Positions 46,700 to 59,230 of a DNA stretch of 64,000 nucleotides are shown one piece after another; position 1 is the stretch's first letter, and every line of letters begins with the position of its first letter. The stretch lies in the NCBI GenBank assembly GCA_021234155.1, contig JAJEKV010000102.1:1916456-1980455 (forward strand), given 5' to 3'. Origin of the DNA: Isoetes taiwanensis. Its lineage: Eukaryota > Streptophyta > Lycopodiopsida > Isoetales > Isoetaceae. Under the pieces are notes generated by a model, which saw nothing but the letters and a program-made list of their open reading frames with translations, did not search any database and was not told the origin of the DNA. A program made the translations under genes and the position numbers.

Positions 46700-47070
46700 A
46701 GTTATCCGCTTACTTGAAAATAAATAATAGAAATGTTATTGTTCTTGTTGACTCCGGAGTATCAGAAAGCAATTCTCATTTCTGCAGACTTAGCACAAGA
46801 ACTAAATATGGAATTGGTTCAAGGGTACTCATTTAAATCGAGACTGGCCGGGAAATGGTGTCTTGATTGGAGCCACGGGGTGGTATTGTGTAAAATTTGA
46901 CATTGGGGATTATGAGGGAAATGTCGAGTTTTGACTTAGCAAAAACTGACCCAGATTTGATGGCATCGGTAATCAAATGGCTCAAATGTATAATCTTCCA
47001 TTGATTGAAAAACACTTCAAGTTAGTTATTTCAAAGGAGGGCTTAGGCTCACTTCAGGTATCCCCTATAT
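46700..47070 (+). pseudogene. Gypsy aspartic protease, element 2
   Basis: VIVLVDSGVSES with the catalytic DSG at 46750-46758 matches the retropepsin active site, in which element families vary between DSG and DTG. It is followed by frameshifted sequence that continues to a QVSPIYQVNN-like stretch near 47060. Confidence 0.72.
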
Positions 47071-47189
47071 ACCAAGTTAATAACCGCTATGTGTCTAACG
47101 CTGTTTCCGCTCCAACATTAATGAAAATTATCTTGTCTATGTTCTGACCTCCACCACAATGCATAGATAAAGCAAATAAAATGCTATGG

Positions 47190-47300
47190 ATGAGATAAGC
47201 TGAGAGTTTGCTTAATGAATAATATAGGGATGTGTTCCCTGAAGGAGGCCATTAAGAGAAATCATGAGATAGATTTGGAACTGTGAACTGGTTGTAAAGG
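47190..47300 (+). pseudogene. Protease-RT linker, element 2
   Basis: YRDVFPE at 47223-47243 followed by a HEIDLEL-like segment is the conserved Y-x-DVFP ... H-x-IDL linker that precedes RT in gypsy polyproteins. The next expected block (YRLSP) is not here but at about 48922, across an insertion. Confidence 0.72.
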
Positions 47301-47434
47301 CCAGGGCAGTTAGGGCAATAACAGCTTTCTTTCTTTTGTGTTTTTGTACGCTTACTAAGAAGCTTTTCCTATGATTCTGTGATATTCAAATGGTGCTCAC
47401 ATCTAGGAGTGCACCATTTTTATTGATTTTAGTC

Positions 47435-47545
47435 TTTTCAATGGTTGAATAAACTAATGGAGCTCATACAAAATCCCCTTTTGTGTGTGGTATAAATGGT
47501 TACTGAAATAATGGTCACAAATAAAAGCCCTTTGTGTGTGGTATA
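47435..47545. repeat. Two-unit minisatellite inside repeat E copy 1
   Basis: Two units of about 55 bp, each with ATGGTT or GGTCA, then ATGG-CTCA-ACAAAA-CCC, a T run, and GTGTGTGGTATAA. Copy 2 of E carries three units at 61126-61306. Confidence 0.65.
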
Positions 47546-47571
47546 ATGTAAGTACATGAAGGGCTTTACAG

Positions 47572-47985
47572 CATGAAGGGTTTGAAGGGCGCATGTGGAA
47601 AAGTAAGCCTTCTCAAATAAGTAAATACATTTTACTGCAACTTTTGATCCGGTGAGCTCCGCTTGAGATGATTTTATTGCATTGAAAGCTCTCTCCTGGA
47701 GATCTTTGATAGTGTATGATATGGATATACTTGGTTGCTATCTATGCCAAGTCAGCAAATTTTTCAAAGGCCGGGTTGCCATGAAGGGGCTTGAAGGGCG
47801 CATGTAGTGCGCTTTCCCCACTGGCTAAATACATTTCTTATCATAACTTCTTTTTATCCAGAGTTCGCTTTTTAGATGATTTTTATTGGTACAGCTCCGC
47901 CCGATCTTTTTGATAGTGTATGATATGGATATGCGTTTTAAGTTGGTTATATCTATGCCAAAACAGCAATTTCGCCGGGTTTGTG
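47572..47985. repeat. 208-bp tandem duplication in repeat E copy 1
   Basis: CATGAAGGG-TTGAAGGGCGCATGT begins at 47572 and again at 47780. Each unit runs through AAATACATTT, GATGATTTTATTG, GATAGTGTATGATATGGATAT and ATCTATGCCAA to GCCGGGTT. Copy 2 of E has a single unit at about 61315-61520. Confidence 0.8.
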
Positions 47986-48469
47986 GTATTGGCATCCTAC
48001 TAGCTGATTAATAGCGATTGGGTTTATTGGATATTGTTTTATGGCTCATTCCGTAATGAAGCTTGCAAAATTACTATGCATTTCTAGACGGAGGTGCTAT
48101 TAAGCAATTCCATGCTTCTATATCCTTGTGCCACGCTAAGTAAGCTCTCCTCTACTCTTGGTTTCTCACCACAAGAATCCATGGAGGCTGTACACAGAAA
48201 TTCCAAATTTGAAAATGTTTGTATGGAGCGTAAAATCTCATGACTTCGTAATGGAGACTAATCTGTTTCATCTTATGTAACTTTTACTTATGTTCTATAT
48301 TTGTTTTATTGGGATGAAATCTGCAAGCTACAGGTGGATAAGTTCCCAGTACGAATCTAGTTTTTCTCTCGTTTGAATTCTAAAATTTTGCCACCCGGGA
48401 CGCCCCTTTATATGCCTACAAAATTTTTAACAATTCATTCAATAATAAACTTAATATAATTATCGATAA

Positions 48470-48915
48470 TAACGATATATTACTATTTAACTTCAACCTC
48501 GGCTCTTAAAGTGTGCGTGACGAGGCTTTGGTAGGTTTCCCGGCGAAGTACTGGCTTTTGCACGCACGTAAATCAAACAAATGCGTATGGTATTCCGCTG
48601 AAATCTTATGCAATTATTCTTGCTAACTTGTTATATATGCATATATGCCTTTAAAATGTATACCCTGCCAAATGAGTGAACTTACGTGACGTAGACTGGC
48701 GAAGGAAGTAATATGTTTTATCCACAGCCTTTGCCCGGAGTCAAATTCTCACAAAAGTGAAGCCATATGCACCAAACCATAAATAAGGGGATTTAATTTA
48801 AATGCGTTGACCCAATGGTTTTCAGCACTAATGTCAAATTTGTATATGCTGGCTGTTACCGCCACGTATTGCTGTGTGTTACAGCAGTGCTAAAGCTTTA
48901 GCTATACATGGTTTG
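48470..48915. other. Extra sequence beside repeat E in gypsy element 2
   Basis: About 440 bp between the end of repeat E copy 1 and the return of RT sequence. It has no match beside the second E copy and no recognised domain. It is either part of the inserted unit or a second small insertion. Confidence 0.4.
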
Positions 48916-48919
48916 TGAA

Positions 48920-49600
48920 TATAGACTTAGCCCCTGGCAGTTAAAATGTAAAAGTCAAAAGACAAATTCAAGAATTGCTCCTAAAAAGGCTTCATGCCTA
49001 GCAAGTCAAGCCATTTGGGGCTTGCCAACCTTTGCAAAGAAAAGGATGGGGAATATGCGATGCGTGGTCGCATTATAGGGCCGGCCGTTACTGCTAAAGA
49101 CGCGCGCACCCCATGCCTAGAATTGGATGCGCATATCATGGATCGACAGTGGCGCATTTCTCCAGCATCGCACCTGCAAGTGTGATATACATATCACCAA
49201 ACTAGTGATTAGAAGGGATGAACCCAAAGTTCGCGCCTTTAAATCAAATCCATGTAAGTATTTGGAATTTGTGGTCATGCCCTTTGATTAACAAATGCCC
49301 CAGCCACGCTTATATTTAAATACTGTCTTCAAGGTACTAGAAATTTATCCAAATATTCCCGGATGATATCCCTCGCATTTACTCATGAGGAGAGAGAGCA
49401 TTTAAACACTTGGAAAGCGTATTGATGATGCCTCCCGGAGTACAAACTTATGCCAAAATCTCCAAAATGTGACCTTAAAATGGGTGAAGCAGGCATACCG
49501 AAGTTATACATATAGTCTCGGGAGAAGGCTTGGCCCTCGCATCCATAAAAGTAATTTAGCCATAAGAGGAATGGCCGTAACTTATAGGTGAGATGCCCCG
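48920..49600 (+). pseudogene. Gypsy reverse transcriptase, element 2
   Basis: YRLSPWQLKM near 48922, QIQELLLKGF near 48964, then a KEKDGEYAM block (VKKKDG-like) near 49037. Further on come DEPKVRAFKS, EFVVMPFD near 49265-49288, and the catalytic box FPDDI at 49366-49380 in place of Y-x-DDI, followed by an IKHLESVL segment (EH-x-x-HL-x-VL). Multiple frameshifts occur. It continues the element begun at LTR C after the repeat E insertion. Confidence 0.8.
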
Positions 49601-50170
49601 GATGGCAGTTTTGAATAATATGCTATTATGTGAAAATTCATCCCAAAGCTTCGTAAGGTGGCTACCCCCATGCATCTATATTAAGAAGGGCAACTTTGTA
49701 TGGGAAAGGAACAAAAGATAGCCTTGACAACTATGTCATCGCGAACCAAATTGCAACACCTGGATTACCGACTTCGAAAGGTTTATGCATGATGCTTCCG
49801 TTGCTTATCGCGTTAGTAAGTAGAGTCAAATCAAAACCGCAGTGAATTGCTACATACAGAGTTGCTATTATAGTTCATGCCTTTAAAACTTGGCGGCCAT
49901 TTAAGGTTGGGGACCACCAATAAGGAGCCACATAAGTTTATTAAGAAATTTCCACCGATCATGGAACCATTGAAATTTTGCAAAAGTCACAGAAATAAGT
50001 CCTGGCATAAGCATCACGCTTGGGTTAGATTTCTTACATGAGTTCTTACTTTGAAATTCAATACACCCCTGAAAGATAACTCCACTTGCAGATGTACTTC
50101 TCCTATCAAAATACATTACCAGCCAGCATTCTAGGAATGTGGGAGTCGGCTCTAAATAAATCAGGACGGT
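49600..50170 (+). pseudogene. Gypsy RNase H, element 2
   Basis: KLRKVATPMHLY and a KKGNFVWERN stretch near 49650-49710 mark the RT-RNase H connection. FERFMHDASVAYRVSK near 49770-49815 corresponds to the TDAS block, and AIIVHAFKTWRPFKVG at 49864-49911 to the AIV-AL-x-WR-x-YL block. A TDHGTIEILQ stretch near 49955 carries the TDH motif. No integrase can be recognised further right. Confidence 0.72.
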
Positions 50171-52790
50171 ATGAGGAAGGACTAAGATCTAACTCAAAAG
50201 AGAAGGTTCTTCACAGAAATGACGGTTTAGTGGTTCTATAAGGGACGATTATGTTCCTTTAGTAGAGAATCTTAGGAAGGAGATTCCCCAGATGAATTCC
50301 ATAATACCTCCCGCAAGGTGGCAGCATAGTGGGGAGTGGAAGTTAAGGCCAATCTGATTAAAGATACAATTCTTTTGGCCTGGTAGTGAAATAAGATGTA
50401 AAATCTTATGTATCATGTAAAGGTCTGCATGCTTTTCAGCGGTAAAATGGATCATGGCAAAATGCCAGGATTATTACAATCGCTAAGCCCACTTTGGAAA
50501 AAGGTCCTCCCCTTCGAACCGAAATGCCTTGCAGGGACTCTATGTATGATGCCACTTCATTGTTCAGTGCAGATGTTGATGCACTACCTCGAGGTGGATA
50601 TATGTGATTATGTTGTATACCGGTTATGTATGTTTACGCTCCAAGAGAAGCTATAGGCCTGAGGGAGATGGGAATGGATCTCTCACTTCCCACCGGACTG
50701 CTATTGCGATTGTGAGGCCCTCAGACAATATGTGGAGCTGGTATGGGGATGAATCTCCCCTGCTTGTATACGTGAGCACCGTATACTTCAGTAGGGGACG
50801 CCACACCTACTTCATCTAAACTCGCAATGCCAGGCCCAGACTAGCAATTCTGCATGCTCTACAATTTTAGAAGACTATTGATTATCATACAAAAATTGAA
50901 GCATGTGCATTATGAGACAAAATGCTTTCTCATAATCTTTAAGACTATTATCAACGTGATTACACATCAGGATTTTGAAGCTTAAAATAGAGCTCTCTAA
51001 CTCTAAATTACCTTCTATCATATTTCTTATGTTTGAAATTGTAAATACAAAAAAGCAATTCCAAATAAATTTGATATTAATAACGCTTTTTGGTTCTCAT
51101 GCCATTCAGAAAGGAATCGCTAATATACCAAGATCATTTCTCAGCTACAGCTATAAGTAGTATAGTATTCAAATATTCATCTGTGTCACTATCAAAGTGT
51201 TGTTATTCCCATTCCCTTTACGATCCGGGGATATTTCATTTCACAGCACGCTAACTCTAAATAAAGAAAATAGAGACACTGGGAGGAGAGAACCTGCACT
51301 GCAGAGCCAATCAATACACTATTAGCGCTGATAATGGTAATGCGCGCCAAAGGGTACATTGGGTCTCTCTAGGCCTATCACTGATCACCACTGTATCCTT
51401 GTACCCCCGGAAAGTAGCATTTAACAAGAAAAGGAACCGAAATACTTTAGCATTTAAATTTCCTACTGGCCTCAAGCATTACTACATTAGACAGAAATCC
51501 ACCCTCTAGTCCCAAATCTGCTGGCAACCTTGATAACCATAGTCAATTTCATAGTACAGTAAGATTTCCAATACTTTTAAATCTCAACAATAAAACCTTG
51601 TTGCTTTAGATACATAATATACCTAGACATGCAAGTAATTCCACAAATTTAAGAATAAATTAGTGGCTGCTATAAATAATTGATGCATAGACATGCAAGC
51701 ATCCTAGCAATTACAGTCTCAGATATTAATCTAGATGTAATAATAAACTAGTGAATCAACTGTATTATCCAAGATAAGGCTTATATAATTTCTGCTGTGC
51801 CTATCTCAGGCAACCATGTTAATAAACTTCATTTGAGAAGCTTCTGCAGAAGTAGAAACTCTCGCCATTTATTTCCTCATTCAAGAAACCCATGTAGCCG
51901 AAGGTTTAAATATCATGCTTCAAACTACATGCCATTTAGACTGTAAGTTTATGATCAAGGTATCTTATTACAAGCAAAAATATATAGGTAGACATAATTT
52001 ATTCCGCAAAAAGGAATACAGTATACCCCTGCAGAACTATTGATCATGCTCTCTTTTCTGCAATACGTGACAAATAAAGAGCCTTAAATAGCAATAGTCT
52101 TTCCGTATGTACTTGTTAGTTACACCTGCAAATATCTAAAGAAATCTCTAAGTATACATTGATAAAGACCGCGGTAGACTCCTATTTCCGGATTTTAAAG
52201 GCATAATAATATCCGTTTCTGAAGATAGACTAGGGAAACAATATCAAATCACAATATTCAAACCTGACGTATGAGCCAAAGTTATTTCAAGTTTCCATGC
52301 ATGCACTACTTGTAGTTTTCATACTGTCATGCATCTCCTGCTGAAAGCATCCGGGATTGAGTCTGCCAAATAAAGCAAAATACATGAAAGAACCCTACAA
52401 CTATTGCTATGCAAAAGATCATCCGTGAGATCCAAAAACTTATTTCCTGCTAAGGCAAAGACTACTACTAACTATTTCCGATCGCATAGAAAAGGCAATC
52501 CATGGACTGGGATGATTCTCGTGATCTCACGCATGCTCCGGCATTTTGAAATATAGCTCTATAGATCTGCTATCTTACCTAATCCATCGGATCTTCTTTT
52601 TTAGATCTTTAAATGGTGCCGAGATTCTCTGTTCTTGCTCGCTGTAGCCTACATCCTCAAGATGTAGTGTAATATGGAGTCATTGTACCAAGGCATGCGC
52701 TTTTGATTATCGGCTCCCACAAATTAAGTATTTCCATATCTTGTATTTATTATCCGCATTCAGAGGTAGCCGCTTCAGCAAGCATGCATA
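50170..52790. other. Stretch without assigned genes
   Basis: 50.2-50.82 kb has a plus frame at 50408-50656 and another at 50604-50819 with no recognised domain; part may be the decayed integrase of gypsy element 2. From 50.83 kb onward it is AT-rich with no ORF above about 60 codons and no repeat that I can match in the window. Confidence 0.35.
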
Positions 52791-52792
52791 TA

Positions 52793-54811
52793 TTAGGTAA
52801 CGTAAAAAGCCCTAAAATCGTAAGTAGTCCCTTCTACTAAAATCATTGGATATTCTAATGTGCTGCGATATTTAGCCTTCCGCGTGATTAAACTTCCTAG
52901 GGACTCATTATTGTTCCCTGCAATTTGGAAAATTGTTTCCATGAAGATTATATATGTAGAGCTCTTAGGCAAAGCTAATGCTCCACAGAATTGCAATGCC
53001 CAATATTTCTAATGGGGTAAATGTGCAAATAAATGTAATAAAGTTTTCAGAAATAGCCATATTTAGTTTCCATGGTATATGACCTGCTCACCGCTATGCC
53101 TCCTAATGGATATTTTCTTAGAAATAACTTTTACATTTGCACAGCCAAATAAAATTGTCTTATTTGTACAAAAAAAAAAAAACTAGCTGTGCCATGTTTG
53201 ATTACTTTTTACAGCAAATTACGTTTTGTAATGTTCTTTTGGTTCTCAGAATTTTGTATTGGCGAAGCCCCTATCAAAAGCACTTAATTCTCTAGTTACA
53301 AAATAAAATGGTCGATTTTCCAAATGCTTGCAGCATATTAATGGTAGAGAAAAAGGGGTCCATTATGCCATAAAACTCATTGCACATGGGATAAATTTGC
53401 ATAAACTCTTTATGGGGACTATGTAAGTGCTGTGCATTTTTCCGGCCCAAAAAGTTCATATTCTTTGTGCTGGCTAATGCATTTAATTCAAAGCCTTCTG
53501 AGTTGTTAGACAACGCCAGTATATGTAAATTCCTCAATACGTGGATATAATATAGTTTTGAATTCGAGAGCGCCAAGTAAGTTTCCATAGCTATCTTCTC
53601 TCTTGTACATGCCATCCTACGTAATACTTCTTCCAAGTAAACCGCTCCGAAAGCCGGGGAATCATGCAAATCTAAAGCTAGTTAAAGGAAGCTTCCATGA
53701 ATGCTTGATCAGCATATATCATTACCCATAATGGCGCTTTCACTCATCGACGAGCAAATTGATGCTTGATGCACTGCACATCCTTCATTTGCTCAAATTT
53801 ACCAGCATATACAGCTGTTGGCAATGTCAATCTATGACCTAATGAGAATTGTTTCCACAAAAGACCTTTTATAAGTTGACCTATTCTCCTGCAGGATTTA
53901 TCTTTACGTGAGACTTCTACCAAGATGGATGGTAATGAAAAGCATCAAATCTACTGAGAGACTGCTCATAATTCTTCATAAATCTATCCTGGGATTCATA
54001 GAGGATCATATCTATTCCTTGACTGCTAAAAGCAAAATAAGTATTCCGCCCATCTTAGATTTGAAGTCGCAAAAATATTGCAAGAGAGACTTGAGGAACT
54101 TTAATAGGATGATATGAGTAAACTCTGTGTGCAATGGGTTTTATCAAAAGTAGTCTATTTTCAGAGCGATGAAACTAAGATATAAGAGAGCTGCTTAGGA
54201 CCTTCCATTAAAGCACCATTTGATTCCAATCGCATCAAATTGATTGGATGAAAATATTAGGAAACCAAACTAAACGGCAATTTAATGGAGATTGACAAAA
54301 ATCCTGAGATTACTTCTTGCCAAGCGTATTCGCATATCTATCTCTTGCATTTCCATGCTAAACATATATTCAATGCCTTCATTGTTATTTCATATTAAGC
54401 ATATCCAAATCATTGTATTCCAATGGGATACGTAATCTTGCTTAGGTATATTATTATTGAATACCTTCCTGACCCACACTTTCTACATATTTGCATATAT
54501 GTTATCACAGAGAACTGCCTATTAAAATATCTGCACTTTACAGCTGTTTTTCCATTGGTATTAGATCTATGAAGCTTATTTCGGTCAGACTGCTATATCT
54601 TATTGTACTACTCGTAAAACATAAGGCAAAAGTTGTTTATTTGTGTTGATACCCTCAAGCAAGTGTTGCATCTCAAAGAAAAGTTGAAGGGATACCTTTG
54701 ATGTCCATGTTCTGTATACCTTTTGAAAATTTCACCTGCATTCCCCAATGGATGATATCCTCGAGAAGCTTTATTTCTAAATACTCGGTAAAGCATTTGA
54801 TTATGCTTCAT
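52793..54811 (-). other. Minus-strand ORF fragments, unknown
   Basis: Minus-strand frames at 54608-54811, 53700-53890 (AVYAGKFEQMKDVQC), 53292-53669 and 52793-52996 (SLITRKAKYRSTLEYPM) have protein-like composition while the plus strand is mostly closed. The longest, 53292-53669 (125 codons), has MACTREKIAMETYLALSNSK and FYGIMDPFFSTINMLQAFGK. No RT, integrase or transposase signature was recognised. They could be exons or one broken reading frame. Confidence 0.3.
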
Positions 54812-57300
54812 AATATTGTGCTACTTCTACCATAGTAAGAATTAAATCTCTTGTCCTTCAACATGAGCAAGTATTTCGCCTATGAGAAAGCCGTACCAGA
54901 ATTAATGAATTTCTCTTAATATGCAAGTGGAATTAAATAGTAATGTCTCATGGTGTGCATGAGTAATTAACTCACCCTCACCCAAACTCAGTTTTCGATG
55001 CCATATGATAAGGTGATCCTTTTAGATTGAATTTCTCAACGGAAGCTTACAGGGCATGCCTCGTAGCTAAAGTCTCACCAAACATGCATTGTATTTATCC
55101 TCTACTACCTGCCAGAGGATCAGTCACTCATCCCGCTTAAAATCAGCTGCTGGTGAAATGAGAACATCTACTGGCAGGGCGGATCTTGTGTGAATTTGAG
55201 TTGCAGGTCGTAGGTTTCAAGTAGACAAAACGTAGTTCTTCTCTAGAAGCCACCATGGCATGTTCATATAATTAATAACATCCATATCATCATATATATC
55301 AAAAAATAATGCCTTCAAAGGTTGTTGTTTGATAGATGGTTATGTCTTCAAAGCCTAGAGTAGGCAATTTATGTTCATATGCTGTATTGATGCAGGCGCC
55401 GGTCATTTTATGGATCGCTCGCTATTTTGTGAACAACACTTGCCGGGTAGATGCAAAGTCCCGGTTTTGGATTTGGTCTCTACAATGTTAGGAATTGCCG
55501 AATGGCCATGCTGCGTTCAAGAAGAATCCCGCCAGGGACCGCAGTAACTGCTTTTGGCTGTGTGAGTCATTGTTGAGGCCAAAGCTACCCTGTTCAGTAT
55601 GATTGTCAAGGAGGCTCTTTCGCCATTAATCCAAAAGAGCTGAATGGAATTTCGCAACGCAAATGTCTATCAACGAAGATAGTAAATCGAGATAAAATAT
55701 TGGCGCGGCACGTCTTGCGAAGAATGGGAGAGCAGGCTAGAGTTGTAGATGTGTTACCGAACGTATTGCAATGGCGTATCGTAAGACGAAAGTATCAGGG
55801 CGTGCTTGTGTACAAAAAGGCGGGGTTAATCAAGCAAAATGCAGGAGGATGGTGGTTACGCGATAGGCTGCATGATCGGCGTTTGCTGTAGGATGTCTTG
55901 CCGGCTGCAAATTAAGGCGCAACTTCTGCGCTTTGAAGAGACTAGCTGTGCCTTTTATCCCAATGGTACGTACACTGGCCTCAGCCAAGAGGCTGTTGGT
56001 CTAAAGCAAATTCCGCTCTTTTTTTAAACATCCTAGCTGCGGGCTTCATTTTCTTTCCTTCGAGGGTGGCCTCGCATTTGAAAATTTGTAGGGCTTCTCT
56101 CATCCCCGTCACATATATAATCTTGCCTTCAGAACACATTTACTTTGGTGCAATGTGTGCAATGTCCTAGGATTGAATCAAAACAACTGTCTAAATTAAG
56201 TAGTCTCGTCCATTTGAAATACGGTCGGCCCCAAAAAATGTATGATATGACTAAAATGCTAAAATATATATCCGTGATTTTAAATATATTTTTATAATTA
56301 GTAGGCTTCTTTACTGCTTACTTTTGCTGTATATAGAATGAAAATATTATATTTATTATACGCTTCTAAGGCCATTAACAATCATATTAAACGCATCACC
56401 TCTAAAACATTTTTCATCATTATATGAATTAAATGTCATTGATGAAGAATTAAGCAATCAGAAGTATAAAGTGATCATATCACACTTAGAGTGTTGTTTA
56501 GTTGCAGATGGGGCTTGATTGTAATTTGAATAAGTAGGTAATAAGAGATTACCCAATCTTCTGAGAATGAGGATGTGCTGTAAAGTTTCACCAAGTTACG
56601 CTTTTGCACGCCTTAACCAAATATAGAAATGTGGTTACAATAGTTTGTCATACGGCAGATGGCCAAATGATGAGACACACTGGTATGTCTGCGCCTCTAA
56701 TACTTACCTCTTGACAGGAGTAAGTCTGGATATTCTCAAACCAGCTAACCTGCATTTCCATTTCAAAATCATGCCTCTAATCATAAATGACTACGTTGAA
56801 ACGCAGAGGTGCCGCCTTATAGCCCTGCAAAATACGCATCCGCCTGTAGATCCGACGTAATCCAAATGATCGAGTAGTCCAGGGTTACCAACAGCCGCTT
56901 ATCTGATCCATGGCGTCACTTCATGTGCTATTGCGCCGTATTGCGCAATGGATCTTCGCTGTTAGCCTTAAATTTGTTGTACTTCGTTCAGTTACACGTA
57001 TTGCTATGGCATTAAAATTTGAACATTATATCAAGGAGATTGAGAAGCATGCGATTGGGAAAAGCTGAGGCCTATGCTCGTGCACCATATTGAATACCCT
57101 ATGTTGTAATACCTTATGAATGCTGCGGAAATAATTTGTTTGTCTTGTGTGTGTGTTTTTAGTAATTAATATTTAGGCCCATAAAGTTTACCTATGTTTT
57201 AGTTAGGGCCCAAAGGGCTAAAATTTTAATAATATATAAACGTCCAGCAAATACAATTAACAGTATGCTTTCCTGAACCATTGCATTTACCTGGCTAAGT
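54812..57300. other. Stretch without assigned genes
   Basis: AT-rich sequence. Short frames at 55700-55891 and 56645-56860 lack recognised motifs. No terminal repeats or RNA genes were seen. Confidence 0.35.
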
Positions 57301-57305
57301 GGAAA

Positions 57306-57365
57306 TCCCTCTTAAACCCCTTTAGTTTGGGTGCATATTCCACCGGGGTTATGTAGAGCGGCCGA
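57306..57365. repeat. Short dispersed repeat F, copy 1
   Basis: AAATCCCTCTTAAACCCC, then TTTAGTTTGGGTGCATATTC and a CACCGGGG block, repeated with changes at 62124-62180 (CCTTAAGCC, TTTGGTTTGGGTGCATATTC). Similarity beyond this is not evident. Confidence 0.5.
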
Positions 57366-57927
57366 GAGCTCAAAATATATTTACAATACATGTACAAAAT
57401 TAACACCATTAAATTACATTCTCTCAAACATATAGTATTTTACAAACTTTAATATACAATACTTTTGCAAAAGCATACATGCATACCTAAGCGAGGATCG
57501 CTTTAATATACGGTCCAGATCTTCTGGAATAAAGAGCAAAATATATGCTCATCCAAGCCGACTCGTTGCAGGAGTAACCCCAGGTGAATATGGACCCAAA
57601 CGAAGGGGGTTTAAGGAAGAGGAAAGAGAATGTTTTAAAAATGCATGGGAATTTGTAGAAACCGCATCACCTATGGTAAGCCTTGGCCAGGGAACTTACA
57701 TCCTGAGATTTAGGGTGAGTCGGACTTGCTCTTCGGGGGCATGACAATTTGAGAGCCCTCTTGTTGGGGTTTTCCTCCCAAGTGGGGGTTTTCATCCATT
57801 AGTAGGGTTCTCTTTGTCTCTGATTACATTGTTTGTTTTTTTGGTGTTGGGGTTTTGGCTTTTTGCTGTTCTGCATGTCTTAGTCTCACCAGGCCTCGGC
57901 TTCCAAGTGGGCCACGTTAAAATAAAC

Positions 57928-58139
57928 TTCCTTCCTTCCTAAGCCATGCCCAATGCATGGGAAGTTGTTGAACATTGGGCTTAAAGACATGCTACAAAGT
58001 CTTGCATGTGGCTTGAAATTATTTCGCATTAAATTTTTTCCTAAGCCATCTCCAATGCATGCGAAGATTTGTTGAACATTGGCATAGACATGCTTTACAG
58101 GGAATCTTGCATGTGGCTTGAATGCTTTCGCATTAAATA
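57928..58139. repeat. Tandem dimer of about 105 bp
   Basis: Unit 1 (57928-58032) and unit 2 (58033-58139) both run TCCTAAGCCAT, CCAATGCATG, TTGTTGAACATTGG, AGACATGCT, TCTTGCATGTGGCTTGAA and TTTCGCATTAAAT. They differ by several indels. Confidence 0.8.
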
Positions 58140-59230
58140 TAGGTCAACGTTTGGAAGTATTTGTTTTTTGTGAGACAAGAATGGCACTTGGACCATCAGG
58201 TAATTGAGTTCTTAAAAGTACATACATCAAAGGATGCAATATGTATAGGAGTATAATACACCATCTCAATATTTGGCAAAATATATAGGGCCTCCACCTT
58301 CGCAGCCTTTTCATAATCAGAGGAGACGACCTCACTGTCAGGCCCTTTCTGGAATATTATATGGAGGCCCATGGAGTATACTCCCAACTGGCCTTCCATG
58401 TGAGTACCTTCTAGATACCTCCAATTTCTAATTACATATTGTCATGTGACCTGGCTTACCACCAGCAAAACCGTCTCTCTGGTTGCATGTTGGTCTCACT
58501 AATTCCATCATTCTAGCAAAAGGAGTTCTATGTTTATCCTTGGTAGTGTCCAGATCAATGCATGTATATCAAACTGTCAATAATTGCTTCAAATATGGTG
58601 GCAATATCAAAGTGGATTTTTGGTAGCTGAGTTTTTCCTTGTAGCAAGCGAAATGAAGTTCCACATCATATGAAGGGCGGATTCATGAAGGGAAAAAAAG
58701 ACAAAGGCTTCAACCCATGGCGATGTTGCCATCGAAAATACCTGGTGCCATGGGGACAATGTTATCTACCGCATTTCGGCCAAAGAGAGGAAGCTAAAAT
58801 GAAGAGGTAAGAGCTTCTGATCTAGAATTTGTCCTACCATCCCTAGCATGCGCTTAGGACATGTAGAAACATGAGTCAGTAGCAAAGGGAAACAAATTTC
58901 TAATTTTTTAAGGGCTATTGAAGTGTAGAAATTTAGCGATCCTACTTGGTCTTTATCAATTTTGGCTAGGTGCCATAGCACGTGGATGAGGCTAGGATTG
59001 CAACAAACCTTACACCTCTCAAAGAAAGCAAGCCTGCTAAAAAGAACAACAATAACAACATTATATGCTTAGATAAATATGAATATGATTTTTGAAGCAT
59101 GATATGAAGACGGATGGACGGACAAACAAACAAAATAAACAGACCCCCAAATAGATAGAAACTCTTGTATGTTGATACTTCCTTATCCACATTTAAGACA
59201 CTATAAATACCCATAACAAATTGCTCCATT
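58140..59230 (-). other. Minus-strand ORF fragments, unknown
   Basis: Frames at 58766-58981 (AKIDKDQVGSLNFYTSIALK) and 58399-58196 (GLHIIFQKGPDSEVVSSDYE, then EKAAKVEALYILPNIEMVYY), with a frameshift into the 58144-58335 frame. They look like coding exons or a decayed ORF on the minus strand. I do not recognise the family. Confidence 0.3.

Larger units (their letters stand above)
47335..48470. repeat. Dispersed repeat E, copy 1
   Basis: About 1.14 kb matching 61000-61985. Shared blocks include TTTTCCTATGATT-GTGAT, AGTGCACCATT, GAAGGGCGCATGTAG, GTGTATGATATGGATAT, AGCAATTT-CGCCGGGTTTG, CATTTCTAGA-like, TTTCTCACCACA-GAATCCATGGAGG, AACTTTTACTTATGTTCTAT and GTTTGAATTCTAAAATTTT. It is inserted, with some 400 bp more, between the linker and RT of gypsy element 2. 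Read on the minus strand its right edge begins near TGTGAC/TGGCA followed by AAAATTTTAGAATTC, so it may be a minus-oriented LTR. Confidence 0.75.

Noticed and set aside
55700-56027. Arg-rich plus-strand ORFs
   Set aside because: No motif, short, and in a region without other coding signal; likely chance.
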